Shown in pieces: positions 16,687 through 23,749 of a stretch of DNA of 36,771 bases. The stretch lies in the NCBI GenBank assembly GCA_945869675.1, contig CAMBPS010000034.1, positions 1-36,771 of the forward strand. Direction: 5' to 3'. Source of the DNA: Prosthecobacter debontii (GTDB lineage: Bacteria; Verrucomicrobiota; Verrucomicrobiia; Verrucomicrobiales; Verrucomicrobiaceae). Numbering within the stretch: position 1 is the stretch's first letter; every line of letters begins with the position of its first letter. Below the pieces are notes generated by a model. It was given only the letters and a program-made list of their open reading frames with translations. It was not told the DNA's origin and made no database searches. The position numbers and the translations under genes are program-made.

Positions 16687-17487
16687 TTACTGGGGTGCCA
16701 GCTCAAAATTCTTTTTCAAAGCAGTCATGGCAGCTAGGGTATCCGCCACTTCGAGTGTTTCAGGTAAACTCTCTGTCACCGCTCCCGTCTGAACCGTCCG
16801 GAAAGCAAGTGCAACGTCTGCAAGTACCTGCTCCCCTGCCCCGCCAAGCAAAGTGACCTTCATAAGCCGCTCCCCTCGGTTAGCCATGCCAAAGGCAAAT
16901 CTCTCCAATGCAGCACGCCCGCTGGGATCCTTCACTCCCATAGGCACGGCAGCAAAGCGCAGAGTGTCCTCTGCCCGGCAACCAGCCATGGCATGAGCTA
17001 GACTCATCATGCCACCAAGGGCGTGAGACTCAGCTTGGACACGTGCTTGATCGCCATAAACGACTAAGATGAGGCGCACCTCACGCATACGCTGGGTGCC
17101 TGCCATTTCGGCATCGACATTAGAGACCTCTTGGCTGCCAGAGTAAAAACGATCTCTTCTAGGCTCATAGCCCATGTTATCTGAGCTCATCGACGATTCG
17201 ACAAAACTAGCTACCGAGGGCAGGCGCTCGGCGACAGGTAGCTGCAAGACCTCTTGAAAAATACTGACATAACGCTCCAGAGCAGTCAGGGTCATGTCAC
17301 GACGCAGAGCTGAGGCATAGGAATAGCTGCGCTCCTCAACCTGCACACGCTTGACCCACCAAAAGCCAAAGGAGGCAATACCCAGAATAATCGTGCCAAA
17401 GGGAAAGATGATCAAGGCCGCACGGACGACTCGGCCAGATGTGGTAATGGATGTAACAGGGACGGACTCAGACATATGCTCTCTCAT
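16687..17487 (-). CDS. membrane-anchored M28-peptidase-like protein lacking zinc ligands
   Basis: A 266-residue protein with one N-terminal membrane helix (about 21-44). The rest lines up by eye with the front half of M28 aminopeptidases: Gly106-Tyr-Glu-Pro, then Ser-Asn-Val-Asp-Ala-Glu-Met-Ala-Gly-Thr near 122-131 (the usual Asn-Val-x-Ala-x-x-x-Gly-Thr), and Thr-Leu-Arg-Phe near 175-178. Where active enzymes have Ala-His-Tyr-Asp there is Val-Tyr-Gly-Asp (143-146), the Asp-Asp-Asn ligand site reads Ala-Leu-Gly, and the Asn-Glu-Glu site is not visible. Catalysis therefore looks lost while the fold is kept. It ends 180 bp before the TPR operon starts and lies 58 bp after the YkgJ gene. The family assignment rests on short motifs. 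Start may be the ATG four codons later. Confidence 0.6.
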   Translation of the reverse strand: MREHMSESVPVTSITTSGRVVRAALIIFPFGTIILGIASFGFWWVKRVQVEERSYSYASALRRDMTLTALERYVSIFQEVLQLPVAERLPSVASFVESSMSSDNMGYEPRRDRFYSGSQEVSNVDAEMAGTQRMREVRLILVVYGDQARVQAESHALGGMMSLAHAMAGCRAEDTLRFAAVPMGVKDPSGRAALERFAFGMANRGERLMKVTLLGGAGEQVLADVALAFRTVQTGAVTESLPETLEVADTLAAMTALKKNFELAPQ

Positions 17488-17545
17488 AAACGCCTAAACA
17501 GCTCTGCGCGCAGCCAAATTCCATCTTTAGCTGCGAAAACTCGGA

Positions 17546-17899
17546 TTATCTGACTAGCACCTCGACCGCCTCGCATTGATCCCGCCAACCTGGAAAATTC
17601 CAGACATTGGGGAACCCCGCGCATTGAATGGGTTTCACGGACTGAATTTGGCAAGTATTCACGCCCTCCAAAAACAAACACTCACCATTCGGTTTATCGA
17701 TGATGGACAGGCCGGTTCGGTTTGTATTCAAACGGGTGCAGTTTGAGATGAACTCCTGCTCATCACGTCCGAGAAATGCAGCGATTTTAATCACCTCCTC
17801 GGAGGTTACATTCACGTCACCTGGCCAACGGCAGCAGTTTCCGCAGCGGGCGCACTGGTAATATGGTTTTGAACTGTCATGGGTTGGGATTTCAGCCAT
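17546..17899 (-). CDS. YkgJ-family cysteine cluster protein
   Basis: A 117-residue cytoplasmic protein with the YkgJ (Fe/Zn-chelating) signature Cys16-x2-Cys19-x2-Cys22-Cys23 and further cysteines at 54, 74, 83, 93 and 109. The segment Gly-Asp-Val-x-Val-Thr-x-Glu-Glu-Val is typical of the family, as is Pro-Ile-Gln-Cys-Ala-Gly-Phe-Pro. Members bind metal ions, perhaps an Fe-S cluster; their function is largely unknown. It is divergent from the UreF-like gene across about 50 bp, and is followed by the M28-like gene after 58 bp. Confidence 0.85.
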   Translation of the reverse strand: MAEIPTHDSSKPYYQCARCGNCCRWPGDVNVTSEEVIKIAAFLGRDEQEFISNCTRLNTNRTGLSIIDKPNGECLFLEGVNTCQIQSVKPIQCAGFPNVWNFPGWRDQCEAVEVLVR

Positions 17900-17948
17900 A
17901 AGAAATTTTGCATTCGCAGATCGGCGCGATGCGTTTCATCTTTCACGG

Positions 17949-18650
17949 ATGATTCGGCTCTTGCAACGAATGGATAATAAAGTTCCCCGCCAACCTTCAG
18001 CGGAGACATTGCCTGCTGGCCATACGCTCAGTTCGGTCACCCTCCTGGCAGAAGCCCATGAATCAGCTGAGCAGGCCCTAGGCGACTGGGCGCGCGGGCT
18101 AGACTGGGTGGAGTGGCTTTTTTCCAGCATTCGCCAGCGAATGACGCATCTGCATTTCCAACCGCCAACATCTACCGAACTGCTGCGCTTTCATATCGCC
18201 TGGGAAAAATTTGCCCAAGAATCCCTGCCAAACCTGCTCATCCCCCAGCTCTCAAAAGCCTGGCAAGCGGCAGAGGCCATGCAGTTAGAGGCCCTTATTT
18301 CTGCCGATGCTAGGTTTGGATCTGGTCTCTCTGAGGCTGAAAAAGCCCAAAGCCTGGAAGCAGGCAGGCTTCTGTTAAAAGCGACGCGGGGAGCGAGATA
18401 TCAGGGCATTTTGAAACCGTATCGCATGGCCATTGAAGAAGGTCGTGCTCTCGGCCACTTCCTTTGCGTATGGGCAGCCGTGGGACATTTTTTCCAACTC
18501 AGTCTGACCAACTTGGTTGCAGAATATCTGCGGCTGGAGTGGCAGACAGCGACACGCGATCTTCCAGGAAGTCCACCTTTGAATCAATTACCCCAACTGA
18601 CTTCACGACTTCTTCGGAATCATTCACCCGAATTACGAGTCGTCGTTTAA
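17949..18650 (+). CDS. UreF-like protein (urease accessory family), no urease nearby
   Basis: A 233-residue all-helical protein that aligns by eye with UreF, the accessory protein that gates nickel delivery to urease. Comparable segments are Leu-Pro-Asn-Leu-Leu followed by Lys-Ala-Trp-Gln-Ala, an Ala-Arg-Phe-Gly-Ser-Gly to Glu-Ala-Gly-Arg-Leu-Leu-Leu run (the UreF Ser-Arg-Glu-x-x-Glu-Leu-Arg to Gly-Arg-x-Leu region), and the His-Phe-Leu-Cys-Val-Trp-Ala-Ala-Val-Gly helix followed by Leu-Val-Ala-Glu-Tyr-Leu. The C-terminal Pro-Leu-Gly-Gln of UreF is not evident. No ureABC, ureD, ureG or nickel transporter is in the window. It ends 3 bp from the convergent dprA stop. This could be a genuine UreF whose urease is elsewhere or a repurposed homologue. 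Confidence 0.45.
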   Translation: MIRLLQRMDNKVPRQPSAETLPAGHTLSSVTLLAEAHESAEQALGDWARGLDWVEWLFSSIRQRMTHLHFQPPTSTELLRFHIAWEKFAQESLPNLLIPQLSKAWQAAEAMQLEALISADARFGSGLSEAEKAQSLEAGRLLLKATRGARYQGILKPYRMAIEEGRALGHFLCVWAAVGHFFQLSLTNLVAEYLRLEWQTATRDLPGSPPLNQLPQLTSRLLRNHSPELRVVV

Positions 18651-18653
18651 ACC

Positions 18654-19754
18654 TCACACGAGTCGAACATACCGACGACCCGGCAGAGCACGGATCAGAC
18701 GCTTCATTTCTAGGCGCATCAAAGTCACATTAATCGTAGCTGGAGTTAAGCCTGAGAGCTGGGCCAGATCGTCGATGTGGCGCTCCTCAGTGTCCAAGGC
18801 GCGGAAGAGGATTTCTTCATCTAGAGAGAGCTTCACAGCAGCCACAGGTTGCTCGATCACTGGGGCCCTGGGAGCTGTCGGAAAAAGAGTCATGAGATCA
18901 TCCAAAACATCCCCGCCATCCATCACCAGCTTTGCCCCCTGCTGAATCAGCCGGTTACAACCTCCCGAAGTTGGTTTATCGATCGGACCCGGCACGGCAT
19001 ACACCGTACGCCCCTGCTCCGTGGCCTGCTGGGCCGTGATCAGTGAGCCGCTGCGCAGGGGGGCTTCCGTCACTAGCAGCCCACTGCACCAGCCTGCAAC
19101 AATGCGATTTCGATAAGGAAAAGTCTGCTTATCCGCGATTCGATCCACTGGATACTCAGTGATAACCGCACCATTTTGAGCGATCCTTTCCGCCAAAGCG
19201 TAGTTTTCTGGCGGGTAGAGTTTACCCATGCCAGAGCCGAGCACGGCCACCGTGCGACCTTTTGCCGCAAGGGCTGATTCATGGGCTGCCGTATCGATTC
19301 CGCGCGCTAGGCCACTGATGACGGTGAATCCCGAGTAAGCGATCTGAAAACTCATCTTCTTCGTGGCATTCAGACCATACATTGTGGCATGTCGGCTGCC
19401 GACAACACCAACGGCTTGGTGATCTCGTTTGGTTAATTCGCCCCAAACATAGAGAACAAGCGGCGGATCATGAATAGCTTTTAACAAAGGTGGATAAAGC
19501 TCATCTTCCTGGGTCAAAATGGTCAGCCCGCGATCCTGGATCTTTTGAAGTTCCGCTTCCAATGGCACATTCTCTTGCCAACCCGCAATCGCATCGGCTT
19601 GCGCCCTGCCGATTCCTTCTGCCTGAATGAGCTCTGAAGATTTAGCCGAAAGGATACGCTCCGGCGTTCCTAATAATTCTAGCAGCTTGCGCACACGCAC
19701 CGGCCCCACTTGGGGAATTAAGTTGAGAGCAATCCAAGCTTCTGTTCGCGTCAT
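18654..19754 (-). CDS. dprA: DNA processing protein DprA (Smf)
   Basis: A 366-residue DprA that binds incoming single-stranded DNA and loads RecA during natural transformation. It has an N-terminal helix-hairpin-helix region (Ile-Pro-Gln-Val-Gly-Pro and Gly-Ile-Gly-Arg-Ala). The Rossmann core carries Gly-Val-Val-Gly-Ser-Arg-His, Ser-Gly-Leu-Ala-Arg-Gly-Ile-Asp and Ala-Val-Leu-Gly-Ser-Gly, with Ser-Gly-Ser-Leu-Ile-Thr later. A C-terminal winged-helix domain (about 300-366) completes the three-domain type. Its ATG overlaps the stop of a 44-codon ORF by 4 bp (ATGA). Presence of DprA suggests competence capacity, though no other competence gene lies here. Confidence 0.95.
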   Translation of the reverse strand: MTRTEAWIALNLIPQVGPVRVRKLLELLGTPERILSAKSSELIQAEGIGRAQADAIAGWQENVPLEAELQKIQDRGLTILTQEDELYPPLLKAIHDPPLVLYVWGELTKRDHQAVGVVGSRHATMYGLNATKKMSFQIAYSGFTVISGLARGIDTAAHESALAAKGRTVAVLGSGMGKLYPPENYALAERIAQNGAVITEYPVDRIADKQTFPYRNRIVAGWCSGLLVTEAPLRSGSLITAQQATEQGRTVYAVPGPIDKPTSGGCNRLIQQGAKLVMDGGDVLDDLMTLFPTAPRAPVIEQPVAAVKLSLDEEILFRALDTEERHIDDLAQLSGLTPATINVTLMRLEMKRLIRALPGRRYVRLV

Positions 19755-19885
19755 AAGCCATGCTTGGAATAAATCGCCCCATAAAACAAGTGATTCAGCG
19801 TGAATGCCTCGGCTTCAGACATTATTTCGATTTCGGACCATTTCACAGACTGGTCAAAAAAGCTGCATTCGGTTGCTGTATTCAT
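19751..19885 (-). CDS. candidate 44-residue protein overlapping dprA
   Basis: An ATG-started frame of 44 codons ends in an ATGA overlap with the dprA start, and a GGAG sits 5 nt before its ATG, unusual strength for this window. The product is acidic in the middle (Trp-Ser-Glu-Ile-Glu, Ser-Glu-Ala-Glu-Ala-Phe) with an aromatic C-terminal part (Leu-Phe-Tyr-Gly-Ala-Ile-Tyr). Codon usage resembles that of neighbours. It may be a real small protein or an upstream ORF coupling dprA translation. No family is recognised. Confidence 0.5.
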   Translation of the reverse strand: MNTATECSFFDQSVKWSEIEIMSEAEAFTLNHLFYGAIYSKHGL

Positions 19886-20185
19886 AAGGACTCCGCTCAT
19901 TTAAGGACTCATTAATTGGCGCTAGCTTACCAAGCAATAAGCATTTCACTAAAAAAACCAGCAACTAATCCAAAAACAGTTAAGATTAAAACGCGTAATT
20001 AACCCGAAATACCACTTTAACTTAATTAATATTTCAGACAACTTCGCAAATATAAGACCAATTTTTGATAATTTTCATATTTAAAGAAGTTAAAATACGG
20101 ATATTTACAGCGAAGTGCAGCAAAGCGGTCATTTTCCTGAATTATTAGAGGCCAAGTGGACAAAATGCGGTTACACTAGTGATCC
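19886..20185. promoter_or_regulatory. AT-rich divergent spacer
   Basis: A 300-bp intergenic stretch between the dprA unit (-) and the gene at 20186 (+). Three counted lines, 19921-20100, have 51 G or C of 180 (28%), far below the surrounding genes. It contains many TTAAT and TAATT runs and several AT-rich -10-like hexamers but no single pair of -35/-10 elements that I can defend. It probably carries both divergent promoters. Confidence 0.5.
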
Positions 20186-20536
20186 ATGTCCACACTTAAA
20201 CGCACTACATTCCTCCGCCGCTCAGTCGATCATGTTACGGATGAACTCGTCATCGCCCTCGCAGGAGGAGAGACCATTGAGTTCAAAGCCCTGTTCGCAA
20301 AAGTTTTTGAGGGTTTAAAGAAAAAGAATGCAGTTAGTGGTGGTGAAGAAATGTTACGTCTACGTTGCTATGAAAAGCTCCTGAAGCTTGCAAGCAGTGG
20401 ACTTGTGCAGAAAAAAGACAAAACCTACCGTGGACTTGAAGGGTTAGATCAAGCTTCCAGCGTGAATCGCCTCGCCCGCGCTGACGAATCCATCTCAGCC
20501 CGCACGGCCAGCACAACAGCTGCTGCTGCTGTCTAA
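20186..20536 (+). CDS. small uncharacterised protein
   Basis: A 116-residue soluble protein. Its first 90 residues look folded, with a Thr-Asp-Glu-Leu-Val-Ile-Ala-Leu-Ala-Gly-Gly-Glu start, a helical Lys/Phe-rich part and Lys-Leu-Leu-Lys-Leu-Ala-Ser-Ser-Gly-Leu-Val-Gln-Lys, which resembles the recognition half of a winged helix (the Ser-Ser-Gly-Leu-Val turn). The tail is Ala/Ser/Thr-rich and probably disordered. No signal or membrane segment. A strong terminator follows 21 bp downstream and an AT-rich promoter region precedes, so it is likely its own transcription unit. A DNA-binding or regulatory role is only suggested by the winged-helix look. Confidence 0.7.
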   Translation: MSTLKRTTFLRRSVDHVTDELVIALAGGETIEFKALFAKVFEGLKKKNAVSGGEEMLRLRCYEKLLKLASSGLVQKKDKTYRGLEGLDQASSVNRLARADESISARTASTTAAAAV

Positions 20537-20557
20537 GACAACTCGAAGTTGATCTCG

Positions 20558-20619
20558 AAAAACCGCGAATTGATAGCCTTCTGACAAGGAGGATAAAATT
20601 CGCGGTTTTTTGTTTTTTT
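20558..20619 (+). terminator. strong rho-independent terminator
   Basis: A 14-bp perfect stem (20558-20571 with 20597-20610) encloses a 25-nt loop that can itself form a small CCTT/AAGG hairpin. The right arm runs into a T-rich tract at 20606-20619. It ends the transcript of the 116-residue gene. Confidence 0.85.
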
Positions 20620-20644
20620 GAATGCCACTCAGATTTAGCGTTCC

Positions 20645-20697
20645 GCAGCCAACTAACTGGGTGCCACCATTTAGTGGCAGTTGAAAGCGGTTGCTGC
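20645..20697. repeat. imperfect intergenic palindrome
   Basis: Outer arms GCAGC/GCTGC and inner arms TGCCAC (20662-20667)/GTGGCA (20674-20679) fold into one long imperfect hairpin with an internal loop. No T-run follows, so it is more like a REP-type or structural element than a terminator. The rest of the 250-bp spacer to 20869 shows nothing I can name. Confidence 0.35.
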
Positions 20698-20869
20698 ACA
20701 TAGGAAAGACATCGATCGAACCTACTCCTATAGTCCAGATCTAAGAACGTAGGCTAGCCTGCAAACCCTGACTCAGGAGCTAGAGATCCACAGCCTGCAG
20801 GTGAAGTAACTCGCGAGATGAAGCGAACCAAAGCTTGCATTCTCCACCCGTCCCCATTCCAATCAAAGC

Positions 20870-22621
20870 GTGAGCCGCCTTTTTCTTTTTCTTTTGTTTG
20901 TCTCCGCTCTAACTGCGGACACACCTCGGGATCTCATTGAGCAATACACTGCTGATGTAAAGCTGCTTCAGCGCCACTACGCTATCACAGGAGACTCCGA
21001 GATGTCCATGGAGCGCGAAGAGAATCTTCATCAAAGGTGGCTCACTCGCCTAAGCAGGCTAGACTTTGCCAAACTCTCCGCTTCAGATCAAATCGACTTC
21101 ATTCTCCTCCGTAACGACCTCGAAGCCTCACTTATGCGCCTAAGTGACCGTCGTGATGATGCGCAAGAACTCACTCCCTGGCTGCCTTTTCATCCGATCA
21201 TAGACGGCCTCACTGAGCAGCGTGTTCACGGTGATTCACTGAATGTCGAAAAGGCCGCTACAGAACTGGCTCCACTCGCTAAAACAGTCACCGACCTGCA
21301 AAATAAGCTCAAAGCAATAAAGGAGAGAAAGCCCACCGCCAAAGAGGCTAAGCCGGAACCAGAAAAGAAGTCATCTGCATCACCTCTGCCAACACCACTG
21401 CAAGCCATGCGCACTGCGGATTCAGTGGATGCAATGCGCGAGTCCTTAAAATCTTGGCTAGGCAACTACGAGGGCTTTCTACCTGATTTCAACTGGTGGA
21501 TCAAGCAACCCTATGATGAGGCCGCCAAAGCCTTGGAAGGATACGCCAAATACCTGCGCGAAGAGATCGCCGGCATCAAAGGCAAGGATGACGCCCCTCT
21601 GCTAGGCAAAGCGCAGGGTGCCAGCAACCTCCAGGATCAACTCGCGCATGAGTTCATCCCTTACACACCCGACGAGCTCATCAGCATTGCCGAGCGTGAG
21701 TTCACATGGTGTGAGACGGAAATGAAAAAAGCTGCCCAAGACATGAAGCTTGACGACGATTGGAAAAAGGCCCTGCTCCGTGTGAAGCTCCAATACGTCC
21801 GCCCTGGCGAGCAAGAAACCTTTGTCCGAGCTGAAGGCAAACGCGCCATCGAGTTCGTCACCAAGCGTGACCTTGTCACCGTCCCTGCCGACTGTGCGGA
21901 GTGGTGGGGCACACGAATGCTTGGCCCGCAGGAGCAGAAACAGATGCCCTATGCCGCCTACAGCGGACACGACATCCTCGTCGCCTATGCCAATGAGAGC
22001 ATGAAGCACGAAGACAAAATGATGTCCATGCGTGGGAACAATCGCCCTTTCATGCGCAATGTCGTGCCCCATGAACTCATCCCCGGTCACCATCTCCAGC
22101 GCTACATGGCCGACCGTCACAGCATCCATCGTCAAGGATTTAGCACCCCATTCAACGTTGAAGGCTGGGCTCTCTACTGGGAGATGCGCCTTTGGGATCT
22201 CGGCTATCAAACCACGCCAGAAGACCGCATCGGTGCACTCTTCTGGCGCATGCATCGCTGCGCGCGAATCATCGTCACACTTAAGTTTCACCTCGGCCAA
22301 ATGAAGCCAGACGAGATGGTGAAATTCCTCGTTGATCGAGTCGGTCACGAGAAATTCGGAGCCACCAGTGAAGTGCGCCGTTTCATCAAAGGTGACTACT
22401 CCCCGCTCTATCAGTGTGGCTACATGCTCGGTGGTCTGCAATTCATCGCTCTGCATAAAGAACTCGTCACCAGCGCTAAGATGACCGAAAAACAATTCCA
22501 CGACGCCATCCTCCACCTCGGCCCCATCCCCATCGAACTTCTCCGCGCCAGCCTACTAAAACAACCCCTGACTTCTGATTTCAAAACGAGTTGGAAATTT
22601 GATGCGGCGACTAAAAACTGA
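20870..22621 (+). CDS. secreted DUF885 family protein (putative metallopeptidase)
   Basis: A 583-residue exported protein with a GTG start and a short signal peptide (Leu-Phe-Leu-Phe-Leu-Leu core, ending Ala-Asp). It is of the DUF885 family, whose members resemble gluzincin peptidases. Near residues 401-408 lies His-Glu-Leu-Ile-Pro-Gly-His-His, the family's modified zinc motif, and near residue 430 Glu-Gly-Trp-Ala-Leu-Tyr-Trp-Glu supplies the likely third ligand. An Ala/Lys/Glu-rich stretch at about 150-180 is an inserted linker. Family members are thought to be peptidases but substrates are mostly unknown. The alcohol dehydrogenase begins 15 bp downstream, so the two may be cotranscribed. 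Confidence 0.87.
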   Translation: MSRLFLFLLFVSALTADTPRDLIEQYTADVKLLQRHYAITGDSEMSMEREENLHQRWLTRLSRLDFAKLSASDQIDFILLRNDLEASLMRLSDRRDDAQELTPWLPFHPIIDGLTEQRVHGDSLNVEKAATELAPLAKTVTDLQNKLKAIKERKPTAKEAKPEPEKKSSASPLPTPLQAMRTADSVDAMRESLKSWLGNYEGFLPDFNWWIKQPYDEAAKALEGYAKYLREEIAGIKGKDDAPLLGKAQGASNLQDQLAHEFIPYTPDELISIAEREFTWCETEMKKAAQDMKLDDDWKKALLRVKLQYVRPGEQETFVRAEGKRAIEFVTKRDLVTVPADCAEWWGTRMLGPQEQKQMPYAAYSGHDILVAYANESMKHEDKMMSMRGNNRPFMRNVVPHELIPGHHLQRYMADRHSIHRQGFSTPFNVEGWALYWEMRLWDLGYQTTPEDRIGALFWRMHRCARIIVTLKFHLGQMKPDEMVKFLVDRVGHEKFGATSEVRRFIKGDYSPLYQCGYMLGGLQFIALHKELVTSAKMTEKQFHDAILHLGPIPIELLRASLLKQPLTSDFKTSWKFDAATKN

Positions 22622-22636
22622 TTTTAATCCCCCCCC

Positions 22637-23749
22637 ATGCCCACCGCTCTAGCTGCCGTCCTTTATGAATCAGGAAAGCCACTCGTCATTGAGGAGGTCG
22701 AAGTTTTGCCGCCGCAGGCAGGTGAAGTCATGGTTCGGATGAAAGCGGCGGGAGTCTGTCACAGTGATCTGCATGTGATGAAAGGTGACCTGCCGATGCC
22801 CATGCCGATCATTCCGGGGCATGAAGGTGCAGGCATCGTCGAGGCTGTGGGGCCGGGTGTGACAAGTGTGGTACCAGGGGATCATGTGATCCCGATTTGG
22901 CGCTCATCCTGCGGCCGCTGCGACTACTGCCAGCAAGGAAGACCAGCACTCTGTGATCTGGGCACAACGATGCGTTTCACGGGGCTAATGCCAGATGGTC
23001 AGACTCGCTTTCGTAACTCACAAGGAGACAGCATTCGCCATTACGCGGGCGTCTCCACCTTTAGCTCCATGTCCACGATGCCTGAGGCTGCTGTGGTCAA
23101 GATCGATTCTGATTTTCCGCTGTGGAAAGCGGCGCTGATTAGTTGCGGCGTCATCACTGGCATCGGCGCGGTGACTCATGCCGCGCAGGTGCGACCTGGC
23201 GCCACTGTGGCAGTGTTTGGATGCGGCGGGATCGGTCTAAACATCATCCAAGGCGCGAGCATGGTCAGTGCAAGGCAGATCATCGCTGTGGATAAGGTGG
23301 CAGGAAAAGAAAAGTTCGCTCGGCTGCTGGGTGCCACGCATTTCATCGACAGCAGCACCTGCGATCCAGTGAAGGTAGTCAAGGATCTCACGAGCGGACT
23401 CGGCGCTGACTTCACCTTTGAGGCCATCGGTCTGCCAGAACCCATCGAGCAAGCTTTTGATTCGCTGCGCAAAGGTGGCACCTGCGTCGTCACCGGCATC
23501 AGCCGCGGTGATGCCCGCGCGCGAATCAATACCAATCAATTACTCTACGCTGAAAAGACGCTCAAAGGCAGCCTCTATGGCTCCATGCGCCCGCGCATTG
23601 ATCTACCGCGGCTCATGGATCTGCATCAGACCGGCGCCTTCAAGCTCGATGAATTACTCACACGCACCTGGCGACTAGAGGAAATCAACGATGCCTACAA
23701 AGCCCTAGAGCGTGGCGAGGTGGCCCGCAGTCTGATTGTTTGGGAATAG
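22637..23749 (+). CDS. zinc-dependent alcohol dehydrogenase
   Basis: A 370-residue medium-chain dehydrogenase oxidising alcohols with NAD. Catalytic zinc ligands appear at Cys41 (Val-Cys-His-Ser-Asp), His62 (Gly-His-Glu) and a Cys in Leu-Ile-Ser-Cys-Gly near 169. The structural zinc lobe is Cys92, Cys95, Cys98 and Cys106. The Rossmann fingerprint is Phe-Gly-Cys-Gly-Gly-Ile-Gly. The arrangement matches the class III/benzyl-alcohol-type group, so glutathione-dependent formaldehyde or aryl/short-chain alcohol activity are all possible. A run of eight C's lies immediately before the ATG. The last 45 bp overlap the 3' end of the convergent copper ATPase gene. Confidence 0.92.
   Translation: MPTALAAVLYESGKPLVIEEVEVLPPQAGEVMVRMKAAGVCHSDLHVMKGDLPMPMPIIPGHEGAGIVEAVGPGVTSVVPGDHVIPIWRSSCGRCDYCQQGRPALCDLGTTMRFTGLMPDGQTRFRNSQGDSIRHYAGVSTFSSMSTMPEAAVVKIDSDFPLWKAALISCGVITGIGAVTHAAQVRPGATVAVFGCGGIGLNIIQGASMVSARQIIAVDKVAGKEKFARLLGATHFIDSSTCDPVKVVKDLTSGLGADFTFEAIGLPEPIEQAFDSLRKGGTCVVTGISRGDARARINTNQLLYAEKTLKGSLYGSMRPRIDLPRLMDLHQTGAFKLDELLTRTWRLEEINDAYKALERGEVARSLIVWE

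Noticed and set aside
20760..20812. Short Gln/Leu-rich frame ending before the DUF885 gene
   Set aside because: Only about 16 codons with no start; too little to call a gene remnant.
21602..22516. 304-residue reverse frame opposite the DUF885 gene
   Set aside because: Antisense shadow; the forward strand has the zinc motif and a signal peptide.
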